Shown in pieces: positions 43,237 to 53,397 of a stretch of 64,000 nucleotides of DNA. The stretch is from positions 1 through 64,000 of the forward strand of contig JANNSX010000468.1 of the NCBI GenBank assembly GCA_031403155.1, given 5' to 3'. The stretch's first letter is position 1. Every line of letters starts with the position of its first letter. The position numbers and the translations under genes were made by a program. The notes beneath the pieces were generated by a model, which was not told the DNA's origin, made no database searches, and worked only from the letters and a program-made list of their open reading frames with translations. Source of the DNA: JANNSX01 sp031403155 (GTDB lineage: Bacteria; Pseudomonadota; Alphaproteobacteria; Rhizobiales; Hyphomicrobiaceae).

Positions 43237-44160
43237 TCACGTGCTCGGAGGTTCCGACTTGCCACGCCCTTTGAGCATCTTCCAGAGCCCACCGAGCAGA
43301 GCTGCCCCTGCGATCACGGCTATGGCGCCGAACTTCTTCAAGAAGACCAGTGCAAGCGCGAACAGGCCCGCCTTCTGCGCCACGGCACCGCCGATCAGAG
43401 CAGCGATACCGTAGCCTGCCACCTTGTCGATCGAGGAGTCGAAATCCTCGTAACGCGTGCCAGCATCGAAGCTCGTCATGGCGAGCACATCGGGCATGGC
43501 GGCTTTCACCGCCGTCAGCTGGTTCATATCAGTGATGAACGACAGCTCCAGCACGCCGAGGCGCCCGAGCACGCGCACGTCGTAGTTCACCGTGTTGACG
43601 TCGGCAGTGCCGAATTTGAGCTCCTTTGCCCAGTGTAGCTTGTGCTGCGGCTGATCGTAATAGGGAGGAGACGCCCAGCCGATGAGCGTGATCGGGTCGT
43701 AGCCGGCTTTCGTGCGCTCCTCGTTGCCGGCGAACGTCGACTCTTTCATGCTCGCGAGCATTGCGTCGTAGTCGAGGCTCTTGGCGTCGTCGTCCGCGAC
43801 ATAGCCTTCGTCGAGATAGGTGATGGTCGCGCCCCAGGAGTCGGCGTCGAGGGGTGTCATGCTTGCCGGGAACAGCATGCCGAGCAGGCCGGTGGCCGTT
43901 TCGGGTGGATTGCCCCAGGAGTCGACCAGCACCTTCCGCGCGTCGGCGGCGTTGAGGAAGTAAAAGCCCGCCGGTACGCTGAGGGTCGCCTTCGCCTCCG
44001 GGAGCTTGATCTCGCCTTGCAGATAGTCGAGCGCAGTGACGAAAGCCTGCGCCTGGGCGTCATCGTAATTGGTGGTGGGGAAGAGTTCGGAAAATGTCTT
44101 GGCGCTAGCCGGCGTGGCGGTTGTTAGCACTACGGCGAGTACAAAGGGAAGGATGCGCAT
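43237..44160 (-). CDS. DUF2167 membrane-anchored protein
   Basis: The 307-residue protein has a signal peptide (LPFVLAVVLTTATPASA), then the DUF2167 pattern with PAGFYFLNAADARKVLVDSW and TYLDEGYVADDDAKSLDYDAM. LIGWASPPYYDQPQHKLHWA follows, with a C-terminal pair of hydrophobic segments (AALIGGAVAQKAGLFALALV and AIAVIAGAALLGGLW). The ATG at 44160 lies a few bases after GGGAGG on the minus strand. Its 3' end is 3 bases from the convergent GcvT-fusion stop. No biochemical role is known for the family. Confidence 0.85.
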   Translation of the reverse strand: MRILPFVLAVVLTTATPASAKTFSELFPTTNYDDAQAQAFVTALDYLQGEIKLPEAKATLSVPAGFYFLNAADARKVLVDSWGNPPETATGLLGMLFPASMTPLDADSWGATITYLDEGYVADDDAKSLDYDAMLASMKESTFAGNEERTKAGYDPITLIGWASPPYYDQPQHKLHWAKELKFGTADVNTVNYDVRVLGRLGVLELSFITDMNQLTAVKAAMPDVLAMTSFDAGTRYEDFDSSIDKVAGYGIAALIGGAVAQKAGLFALALVFLKKFGAIAVIAGAALLGGLWKMLKGRGKSEPPST

Positions 44161-44243
44161 GCGGGCCTCCCTGGCGGTGTTTCGAGTCGCCAGTAGATTC
44201 TCGCGGACAAACTCTGGCAAGCGGATTCGCTCACCTTACGTCG

Positions 44244-44593
44244 TCACGCCGGCCAACTGCCTGCGATTTGCAACAGGAATCCCAGCGCAATCAGCACCAT
44301 GGCGAGCATGAACCAGCCGCGCCGCATGCCGCGCACGGCCTCGCCGCGCTGGACCTGCTGAAAAGTTTCTCGCTGATCGCGCATGTGGTCGAACACGGCC
44401 TGATGCGGACCACCGGGACGCGGCATCATGGGGCTGGGCTTCAGCATCGCCTGCCGGCGGAGCCTCTCGGCTTCCTGCCGCTCGGCCGAGAGCGCCGTAT
44501 GCCATTCGAAGCCGGGCAGAACGACACCGAGGAAATCGAAGGTTAGTCCGGCGATGTTGAGATAGGGACCGGCGGCCCAGAGGATATCCGTGA

Positions 44594-44597
<4 letters not shown>
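44244..44597 (-). CDS. Small membrane protein at the end of the mutase operon
   Basis: This 117-residue protein has two hydrophobic segments (ILWAAGPYLNIAGLTFDFLG and FMLAMVLIALGFLLQIAG) enclosing a charged cytoplasm-like loop rich in Arg, Gln and Met. Its ATG overlaps the mutB stop by 4 bases (ATGA), so it is translated with the mutase. I do not recognise a family. It may be a membrane partner of the operon, or just coupled. Confidence 0.7.
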
Positions 44598-46743
<2,146 letters not shown>

Positions 46744-46747
<4 letters not shown>

Positions 46748-47199
46748 GCCTTGTCCTGATAGCTCACGAGATCGCGGAGGAACTCGGGGCCCGCGTTCTC
46801 TTCCGTTGTCTTACCCGGCAACGTTTTCAACTCGAGCGCCCAGGCGAGATGACTCTCCATGCCGATCTGGCGCACGGGCTTCACCTTCGAAGGATCATCA
46901 AGCGTCGCAATGGTGATGTCGACGGTTGCACTTCCAGGTGTGCGGAAGGCGAGCTGCGTGCCGCAATCGGCGCAGAAGTCGCGATGGCCCTTCGTCGAGC
47001 TGGCATAGGTTTTGGGCCGGCCCTTCGTCCAGGCAAAATCGTCACTCGCGACCGGCGCCGAGGCGAGGAACGGTCCGGCCATGGCGCGCTGGCACATGCG
47101 GCAATGGCAGACGGAGGGTGACTTCGGCTCCACATAAACGGCATAACGCACGGCGCCGCATTGGCAGCCGCCGGTCATCAGGGGTTTGCGATCGGTCAT
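46744..47199 (-). CDS. GFA/CENP-V family zinc protein 1
   Basis: This 151-residue protein of the glutathione-dependent formaldehyde-activating (GFA/CENP-V) fold has zinc-ligand motifs GGCQCGAVRYAVY, VCHCRMCQRAMAGPFLAS and FCADCGTQLAF. It is the third of three tandem paralogues and is directly upstream of mutB, overlapping it by 4 bases. Its start is 5 bases past the stop of the paralogue at 47204. The role of single GFA-fold proteins is mostly unknown; glutathione or a thiol adduct as ligand is inferred from the family. Confidence 0.88.
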
Positions 47200-47203
47200 G
47201 GTC

Positions 47204-47701
47204 TCACTCCCCGAGCGGACGCGGTGTCCATCCGTCGACCTCGCGGTCGGGATGCTGATAGTTGGTCAGTGTGTTGTAAATCGTGCCGGGCACGTCGGCG
47301 CCGAAATCCTGACGCTGCATCCGGGGCAAGCCGTCGAGCCAGTGGGTTTTGCTCTCGAGCCCCATTTGTACGGTTGGCACGATCGACTGGAAATCATCGA
47401 ACGAGCCGCCCGTCAGATACTGGTCCTTCGTCTCCTCGCCCGCCTGATAGCGATAGCCGACCGGCGTGCCACATGTTCCGCAGAACTGGCGAAATCCGAG
47501 CGACGAGCTCGCCCACTCTGCCGGCTGCCCACTTGTCCAGCGGAAGCCGGCGAGCGGCAGCTTCGTGAAGACCGCGAATGGTCCGCCGACCGATTTCTGG
47601 CACATCCGGCAATGGCAGACATAGACGGCATCGAGCGGCAGCGTTGTCTCGAAGCGCAGCGCCCCGCACTGGCAGCCGCCGGTCTTATGGTCGGTTGTCA
47701 T
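47204..47701 (-). CDS. GFA/CENP-V family zinc protein 2
   Basis: This 165-residue paralogue begins MTTDHKTGGCQCGALRFETT and has VYVCHCRMCQKSVGGPFAVF and RQFCGTCGTPVGYRYQAG, so all expected cysteines are present. The C-terminal tail differs from the other copies (GLPRMQRQDFGADVPGTIYN). The ATG at 47701 overlaps the stop of paralogue 3 by 4 bases (ATGA). The longer upstream frame lies over neighbouring genes and was rejected. Confidence 0.88.
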   Translation of the reverse strand: MTTDHKTGGCQCGALRFETTLPLDAVYVCHCRMCQKSVGGPFAVFTKLPLAGFRWTSGQPAEWASSSLGFRQFCGTCGTPVGYRYQAGEETKDQYLTGGSFDDFQSIVPTVQMGLESKTHWLDGLPRMQRQDFGADVPGTIYNTLTNYQHPDREVDGWTPRPLGE

Positions 47702-48204
47702 GGGGCAACTCCTCCTGGTGGCCGCCAACCTTCCGGAGTCTCGCAATCGGGATGCTGCAGGGTGACGAGCCGCGCCACCACCTCGGGCTTCAGGCCCGCG
47801 TCGTGCTGGCCCGGCACCGCGTTGAGATGTTCGACCCAGGGCATGCGCGCATCGAGATCGTATTGCAGCGTCGGCGGGCGCTTTTGGGGCTCGTCGAGCG
47901 TGCCCATCGTCACATTGATGCGCCCGGAGCCGTCGCCTCGAAACGAGAGCGGCGTGCCGCAGTCGCCGCAGAAGTCGCGGACCGCGACGGTCGAGGAGCG
48001 ATAGACCTTGGGCGTGCCACGCGTCCAGGCGAAGTCGGCGAGGGCGACGGGGGCCACCGTCAGGAACGGTCCGCCGACGGCCTTCTGGCACATGCGGCAG
48101 TGGCAGACGTAGCCTTCGCTCGGCATGGCGTAGATGGCATAGCGGATGGCGCCGCACTGGCAGCCTCCGGTCAAGACGGCTTGGCGTATCTCTGGGATCA
48201 TCAT
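47698..48204 (-). CDS. GFA/CENP-V family zinc protein 3
   Basis: This 168-residue paralogue contains LTGGCQCGAIRYAIYAM, GYVCHCRMCQKAVGGPFLTV and VRDFCGDCGTPLSF, the full zinc-ligand set. It ends HPDCETPEGWRPPGG, close in form to the end of paralogue 2 (QHPDREVDGWTPRP). The start may be either of two adjacent ATGs (48204 or 48201); the first overlaps the mutA stop by 4 bases. It is the first GFA gene after mutA in transcription order. Confidence 0.88.
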   Translation of the reverse strand: MMIPEIRQAVLTGGCQCGAIRYAIYAMPSEGYVCHCRMCQKAVGGPFLTVAPVALADFAWTRGTPKVYRSSTVAVRDFCGDCGTPLSFRGDGSGRINVTMGTLDEPQKRPPTLQYDLDARMPWVEHLNAVPGQHDAGLKPEVVARLVTLQHPDCETPEGWRPPGGVAP

Positions 48205-49676
48205 GTGCTCGCGGGGAGTGAGGCGTCGTGCGGCCTCGGCGGGAAGGGGGTGATGCGGGTCTCGGCGCGCTGGATCGGCGCGGGCTCTGGATGCGGTGTC
48301 ACGCTGATGGCTGGCACATCCTTTTCCGGAAACACCGTGACGCCGACAAGTGGCAGCTTGCCGTCGCGGAGGAGGGTGGTGCGGCGCTCGGCGGTCGACG
48401 CGATCCGCTGGGCCAACGCGCCCGACATCAGCGCCGTGGTCATGCCGCCGCTGGCCTCGATCTCCTGGAACAGCGCCCAGGCCTTGCGCGCCAGCGCATC
48501 CGTCAGCGTTTCGAGATAAGCGCTGCCTCCGCCCGGATCGGCGACGCGGCCCAGATGCGATTCCTCGGCGAGGATGTTGAGCGTATTGCGGGCGAGCCGC
48601 CGCGCTTCCGCGTCCGGTTGCCCGAGCGCCCAGGTGTAGGGCAGCACCGCGATGGTGTCCGCGCCACCGAGAACGGCGGCGGTTGCCGCGATGGTTGTGC
48701 GGAGCAAGTTGGTGTTGGGCGTGCGCTTCGTCATCATCCGCGCCGAGGTGGACGCGGTCATCCGCAAGCTCGCCGTGCGATCGCCGAGGCCTGCCGCCGC
48801 CATCACGCGCCAGACGAGGCCGCGCGCGGCGCGGAGTTTCGCCATCGACAGGAAGAGGTCCGTGCCGGTCGCAAGCGCGATGCCAGTCCGCTGCAAGGCG
48901 ACGTCGGCACGGACGCCTGCCTCTTCCAGATGCTTCAGATAGGCGACGAGCGTGGCGAGCATCGCGGCCAACTCCTCCGCCTCGCTGGCGCCGGCCTCGT
49001 GATAGGGCCGGCCGTCCGCGAGAAGCAGCGACACGTTCGGCATGCGATCGATGTTGCTCGCCGCGAAGTGAGCGAGCGTGTCGAGGGCACGCCACAGGCC
49101 GTCCTCGAGCGCACCTGTGCTTGCAAGCGTTCCCAGCGGATCGGCGTTGACGGCGCCGAAACGGCGAAGATCGGCAACGCCCGCCTCATCCCACAATGCG
49201 GAGAGACTCTGCGCGGCGCCCAGGAACTGATCGCCCGCCATCACCTCGATCTGAGTGCCCGCGAGGTCGGCACTATCCAATGCCGCCCGTATTGCCTCGT
49301 AGCGCGGCGCCAGACCGAACTGGCCCGGCACGCCCAAATGCAGCACGACGCCGTCCGCCCCATTGGCAAGGTCATCGCGAATGGCGACATTCGCCGCTTT
49401 CGGATCATCGCTCGCGTGGAGCCCGAGGCACCGCCACGGTCTTCCGCGCTCCTCGATCCGCACTGCGCCGCGTACGTAGGGCGCCTCATCCGGCACGAGG
49501 TCGATGAGCGCGGGGGCGAGGCCTGCCACCGTGTAGATTGGCTCGATCCGGATTCCATCGAGCGTTTCGGTCGACAGACTGTCGAGCCCAGCCCCATCGA
49601 GGCCCTTGGCAGCAAGCCTCTCCCAGGCCTCCCGCGAGGCGGGCGGAAAGTTCGACGCGAGAGAGAGCTTGGGCAT
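48201..49676 (-). CDS. mutA: Methylmalonyl-CoA mutase small (beta) subunit
   Basis: This 491-residue protein is the non-catalytic partner of MutB in the heterodimeric mutase. It has the barrel-like N-terminal domain (for example DRTASLRMTASTSARMMTKR and VLPYTWALGQPDAEARRLAR) but lacks the DxHxxG cobalamin ligand, as expected. The C-terminus is short and Pro-rich, so the degenerate B12-like domain of some MutA proteins is largely missing. The gene is first in the operon, with 177 bases to the divergent HerA-like gene for a promoter. Confidence 0.92.
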   Translation of the reverse strand: MPKLSLASNFPPASREAWERLAAKGLDGAGLDSLSTETLDGIRIEPIYTVAGLAPALIDLVPDEAPYVRGAVRIEERGRPWRCLGLHASDDPKAANVAIRDDLANGADGVVLHLGVPGQFGLAPRYEAIRAALDSADLAGTQIEVMAGDQFLGAAQSLSALWDEAGVADLRRFGAVNADPLGTLASTGALEDGLWRALDTLAHFAASNIDRMPNVSLLLADGRPYHEAGASEAEELAAMLATLVAYLKHLEEAGVRADVALQRTGIALATGTDLFLSMAKLRAARGLVWRVMAAAGLGDRTASLRMTASTSARMMTKRTPNTNLLRTTIAATAAVLGGADTIAVLPYTWALGQPDAEARRLARNTLNILAEESHLGRVADPGGGSAYLETLTDALARKAWALFQEIEASGGMTTALMSGALAQRIASTAERRTTLLRDGKLPLVGVTVFPEKDVPAISVTPHPEPAPIQRAETRITPFPPRPHDASLPAST

Positions 49677-49853
49677 GCAACTTTCCCATGGATCAGTTCC
49701 GCCTAACTAGTACCGGATCGCTTAGAAATACAATCGCCGGAGCCGCCGGACCGCGCTGCGTTTGTTTGCATTCGCGTGCCCGCCATGGCAAGTCTCACGG
49801 GTTTCCGCGAGGACACAGAATCAGTCTCTCGCCCGACCCCGGAAGGGACCGCC

Positions 49854-51428
49854 ATGCTCGACGATACGACGATTTACCTCGGCACCAGCTTCATCAAGGA
49901 CACGCCCAAGCGTGAGGCGCTGGACCTCAAGCTCGCCAACCGGCACGGCCTTATCACCGGGGCGACCGGCACGGGTAAGACGGTGTCGCTGCAGGTGCTC
50001 GCCGAAGGTTTCTCCGATCACGGCGTGCCAGTCTTCTGCGCCGACGTGAAGGGCGATCTTTCGGGCATCTCGCAGGCTGGCGTGGCGAAGGACTTCATCG
50101 ACGCCCGCGCCAAGAAGATCGGCTTCGACGACTACAAGTTCCAGGCCTACCCGACGATGTTCTGGGACGTCTTCGGCGAGCAGGGCCATCCGATCCGCGC
50201 CACCATCTCCGAGATGGGGCCGCTGCTGCTCTCCCGCCTCATGGAGTTGAACGAGGTGCAGGAGGGCGTGCTCAGCATCGTCTTCCGCATCGCCGACGAG
50301 GAGGGGCTGCTGCTCCTCGACCTGAAGGATCTCCGCGCCATCATCGCCAATGTCGGCGAGCGGGCGGCCGAGCTGACGACCAAGTATGGCAATGTGTCGA
50401 AGACCTCGATCGGCACAATCCAGCGCCGGCTGCTGGTGCTCGAAGAACAGGGTGCGCTGCACTTCTTCGGCGAGCCTGCCCTCGACATTCGCGACATGAT
50501 GCGCACGACTCGCGACGGCCGCGGCTACATCAATGTGCTCGCGGCCGACAAGCTCATGAACTCGCCGCGCCTCTATGCGACATTCCTGTTCTGGCTCCTC
50601 TCGGAGCTGTTCGAGGAGCTGCCCGAGGTCGGCGATCCGGAGAAGCCTAATCTCGTCTTCTTCTTCGACGAGGCCCACCTCCTCTTCAATCAGGCACCCA
50701 AGGCGCTGCTCGACAAGATCGAGCAGGTGACGCGGCTCATCCGCTCGAAGGGCGTCGGCGTCTACTACGTCACGCAGAATCCATTGGACGTGCCCGATAC
50801 CGTCTCGAGCCAGCTCGGCAACCGCGTGCAGCACGCGTTGCGCGCCTTCACGCCGCGCGAGCAGAAGGCGGTCAAGGCGGCGGCCACGACCTTCAGGCCC
50901 AACCCGGAGATCGATACCGAGCGCACGATCATGGAGCTCGAGAAGGGCGAGGCGCTGGTCTCGGTTCTCGAAGGCAAGGGCGCGCCATCGATTGTGCAGC
51001 GCACGCTGATCCGTCCGCCGTCGGGCCGGCTCGGGCCAGTCACGCCCGAGGAGCGCAAGGCCGTCATCCAGGCAAGCCCGGTGATGGGTCAGTATGAGAA
51101 GACCATCGACCGCGAGAGCGCGCACGAGATCTTGGAGAAGCGCGCCAAGGGCGTCGAAGCGCGGCGCGAGGAGACGGGCGGCACGCTCGGCGGCCGGCGC
51201 GACACCGAATACGAGCGGCACGGCGAGTTCAAGGTGCCGAAGATCCCGCGCGGCGATACGGAGGGCTACGAGCGCGAGCGGGCGGAGGAGAGCCGGAGTG
51301 GGCGGCGGACCTCCGGCGGCACGTCGCGGCGGCAGTCGGCCGGCGAAGCGTTCAGCAAATCGCTGCTGCGCTCGCTCGGCACGGCGGTTGGCTCGGCGAT
51401 CGGCAGCATTCTGCGCGGCCGGCGGTAG
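49854..51428 (+). CDS. HerA-like ATPase, DUF853 (YjgR family)
   Basis: This 524-residue cytoplasmic P-loop ATPase has Walker A HGLITGATGTGKTVSLQVLA (residues about 31-50) and Walker B NLVFFFDEAHLLFNQ. GVGVYYVTQNPLDVPDTVSS and NRVQHALRAFTPREQKAVK follow, all typical of DUF853. The C-terminal 70 residues are charged and low-complexity (GRRTSGGTSRRQSAGEAF). The ATG at 49854 follows GGAAGGGA. Relation to the HerA/FtsK superfamily suggests DNA or protein translocation; the role of YjgR is not established. A small basic protein follows 9 bases after the stop. Confidence 0.9.
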   Translation: MLDDTTIYLGTSFIKDTPKREALDLKLANRHGLITGATGTGKTVSLQVLAEGFSDHGVPVFCADVKGDLSGISQAGVAKDFIDARAKKIGFDDYKFQAYPTMFWDVFGEQGHPIRATISEMGPLLLSRLMELNEVQEGVLSIVFRIADEEGLLLLDLKDLRAIIANVGERAAELTTKYGNVSKTSIGTIQRRLLVLEEQGALHFFGEPALDIRDMMRTTRDGRGYINVLAADKLMNSPRLYATFLFWLLSELFEELPEVGDPEKPNLVFFFDEAHLLFNQAPKALLDKIEQVTRLIRSKGVGVYYVTQNPLDVPDTVSSQLGNRVQHALRAFTPREQKAVKAAATTFRPNPEIDTERTIMELEKGEALVSVLEGKGAPSIVQRTLIRPPSGRLGPVTPEERKAVIQASPVMGQYEKTIDRESAHEILEKRAKGVEARREETGGTLGGRRDTEYERHGEFKVPKIPRGDTEGYERERAEESRSGRRTSGGTSRRQSAGEAFSKSLLRSLGTAVGSAIGSILRGRR

Positions 51429-51437
51429 GAGGAGGCA

Positions 51438-51620
51438 ATGGGCTGGCTCGACGAGATCCTGCGGCGTCGCACCGAGAATCGCCGGCGCCGCACTGTCGCT
51501 CCGAAGACCGCGGGCGAAGGCTTCTGGATCAATTTCATCAAGGCCCTCGGCCGCGCACTCGGCGGCAAGTTCGGCCGGGCGATGACGGGACCCAAGCGGA
51601 GACGGCGGCGGTATTGGTAG
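51438..51620 (+). CDS. Small basic protein downstream of the HerA-like ATPase
   Basis: This 60-residue Arg-rich protein begins MGWLDEILRRRTENRRRRTV and ends GPKRRRRRYW. GGAGG lies 5-6 bases before the ATG, and the gene starts 9 bases after the ATPase stop, so it is probably co-translated. Its middle (AGEGFWINFIKALGRALGGK) resembles the ATPase C-terminus (AGEAFSKSLLRSLGTAVGSA) in order and spacing. No family recognised; it might be a separate copy of that amphipathic tail. Confidence 0.6.
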   Translation: MGWLDEILRRRTENRRRRTVAPKTAGEGFWINFIKALGRALGGKFGRAMTGPKRRRRRYW

Positions 51621-51633
51621 TCAGCGTTTCGTA

Positions 51634-52059
51634 TCAGCCGATCATCACCACCCACGCCAACCTAACCCACATCAGGAACAGCAGCGACGTGCTCGCCAGA
51701 TAGGGCAGGCCGCGATGGAGCACGTTGTTATAGGTCAGGTGAATCAAGGCCTGCGCGGCACGCAGTGCGACGTAGATCCAGGCGCCTGCGACGAACACGG
51801 CGTCGCCGAGCCCGAGCGCCAGGACGAGCCCCATCAGCACGTAGAAGAGCACCGGAATCTCGAAGAGATTCATCAGCGCGTTGTTGGCCGTCTGGGCGTC
51901 GCCGAGCTTCTCGTCGGCGAGCGTCCGGCTCGGCATGTCCTGGGGTACGATCCCCATTTCCCGCATGCGCCGGGCGCGGCCGATCAGCATCGCGAGCCAA
52001 ACCAGTCCCGTCAGCACGACGAGCGCGAATACGGGAGCAAGGAGCACGGCGTCTATCAT
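51634..52059 (-). CDS. MAPEG family membrane protein
   Basis: This 141-residue integral protein has four hydrophobic segments and MAPEG-type motifs: ANNALMNLFEIPVLFYVLMG and AGAWIYVALRAAQALIHLTY followed by NNVLHRG. The eukaryotic family includes glutathione transferases and leukotriene synthases, but bacterial members of this kind are uncharacterised. The ATG at 52059 gives MIDAVLLAPVFALVVLTGLV. It is divergent from the cytochrome gene and convergent with the small basic protein. Confidence 0.87.
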   Translation of the reverse strand: MIDAVLLAPVFALVVLTGLVWLAMLIGRARRMREMGIVPQDMPSRTLADEKLGDAQTANNALMNLFEIPVLFYVLMGLVLALGLGDAVFVAGAWIYVALRAAQALIHLTYNNVLHRGLPYLASTSLLFLMWVRLAWVVMIG

Positions 52060-52164
52060 CGATGACCTCGGGCCAGGGCATCCGCGGCGCGGTTTGCGCT
52101 CGATCAAATCGCAGTCCGCGTGGGCATGCCACGAGACACTGCAAGACAGAGCAGGATGGTTTGC

Positions 52165-52506
52165 ATGCTGACGGCGTCAGGTCCAGTGACAATCGCGATC
52201 GTTGCCCTCCTGGCGTGCGGGCTGGCGGCTACGGCACACGCAGACGAGGCTCTCATCGCCGCCGGCAAGGCCTTCGCCAAGGAGACGTGCTCGGGTTGCC
52301 ATGCTGTGGGCATCGAGGGTGACAGCCCGCGCGAGGGGGCGCCGCGGTTTCGCGAGCTGAGCCTCAGCTATCCGATCGAGAGCCTCGAAGAGGCACTCGC
52401 CGAAGGCATCGTCACCGCACACCCAGACATGCCGCAGGTCGAGATGACGCCCGAGGAGATCGGGGCCTTCCTCGCCTATCTGGAGAGCATCCAGGCGAAG
52501 CCCTGA
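52165..52506 (+). CDS. Small c-type cytochrome
   Basis: This is a periplasmic electron carrier of about 113 residues. A signal peptide (VTIAIVALLACGLAATAHA) precedes KAFAKETCSGCHAVGIEGDS, the CxxCH haem-binding motif. HPDMPQVEMTPEEIGAFLAY supplies the probable axial Met (D-M-P). The ATG at 52165 is preferred to 52156 because AGGA lies 8-9 bases before it. It is convergent with the exported helical protein, 13 bases apart. Its redox partner is not evident. Confidence 0.85.
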   Translation: MLTASGPVTIAIVALLACGLAATAHADEALIAAGKAFAKETCSGCHAVGIEGDSPREGAPRFRELSLSYPIESLEEALAEGIVTAHPDMPQVEMTPEEIGAFLAYLESIQAKP

Positions 52507-52519
52507 GGCCTGGGCCCGT

Positions 52520-53365
52520 CTATCTCAACCGGTTCGCGTGCAGCTCGACGAGCGACACGAAACCGTGCAGCACGGTCCGGGGCTTCGCCGGACGCTCCGG
52601 CGGCATGGCGGTCGGCCAGGCCGTCTCGAGTTCGGCGAAGGCATCGAGCACCGTTTGGTAGGACTGCGGATCGCGTAATTTCAGTGCCGGCGCGATCTCC
52701 TCCAGCATGGCCCGCGCCTCGCGCACGAAGCCTCGGCCGTCGTGATACTCGATGACGTTGGTGATCCGCATGTGCTCGTAGGCTTCCTTGTACTCGAGGG
52801 CGGCCGAGCGCAGCAGCAGTGCGATCGTATCCAGGGTGAAGCTCGGGGTTTCAAGCTTTGATTTCGGAATGGTCGCTTCCGCTGCCGCGATCGCATCGAC
52901 GACCTTTGCGAAAGCGGCGGCGATCTCGGCCTGTGTCTTGCTTGCGGAGAATGTCGCCTCGAGTGCCGCGAGCTCGCCGAGGAAGCCCGGATGGCCGCGC
53001 TTCAGCAATTCGGCGGCGATATCGCCGTAGACTTCCTCAACCGGATGACGGATGTGCTCCAGCACATACTTGTGCTCGCCGGCCGCGTAGAACTCCTGCG
53101 CCGCATCGAGGTGGCCGCGCATCTGCCGGAGCCGGGCGAACAGGGCCGTGTCCGGATCAATATGCTTGAAGAGCTCGTCCAGCACATGCGCGTTGAAGCC
53201 ATCGTCCTCGGCGGCCTCGAGCGGCACCGCGAGATGAGCACTGTCCTTGGCGGTCGAGGCTGCAACGGCTAGCCGGGGCGAGGCCTCGGGTTGGGGACGG
53301 TTGACGGCCCAGGCGGCGAGGGCGCCGCAAGCGACGGCGATCAGAAGTGCGATGAATTTCGGCAT
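52520..53365 (-). CDS. Exported helical protein, function unknown
   Basis: This 281-residue protein has an N-terminal signal anchor (FIALLIAVACGALAAWAV) and then an all-helical composition, with GFNAHVLDELFKHIDPDTAL, HKYVLEHIRHPVEEVYGDIA and TLDTIALLLRSAALEYKEAY. Several His and Glu residues are spaced as in metal-binding helical bundles, but I cannot tie it to imelysin, EfeO or another named family with confidence. It lies between the cytochrome and the GGDEF-EAL gene; the latter is on the same strand upstream, 32 bases away. Confidence 0.7.
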   Translation of the reverse strand: MPKFIALLIAVACGALAAWAVNRPQPEASPRLAVAASTAKDSAHLAVPLEAAEDDGFNAHVLDELFKHIDPDTALFARLRQMRGHLDAAQEFYAAGEHKYVLEHIRHPVEEVYGDIAAELLKRGHPGFLGELAALEATFSASKTQAEIAAAFAKVVDAIAAAEATIPKSKLETPSFTLDTIALLLRSAALEYKEAYEHMRITNVIEYHDGRGFVREARAMLEEIAPALKLRDPQSYQTVLDAFAELETAWPTAMPPERPAKPRTVLHGFVSLVELHANRLR

Positions 53366-53397
53366 TGTCTCTGGCTATTCCTTGGGGTTTTCCCGGA

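Noticed and set aside
48205..49095. Extension of GFA gene 3 upstream into mutA
   Set aside because: The frame is antiphase to mutA, which is clearly coding; the ATG overlap at 48204 fits the operon pattern.
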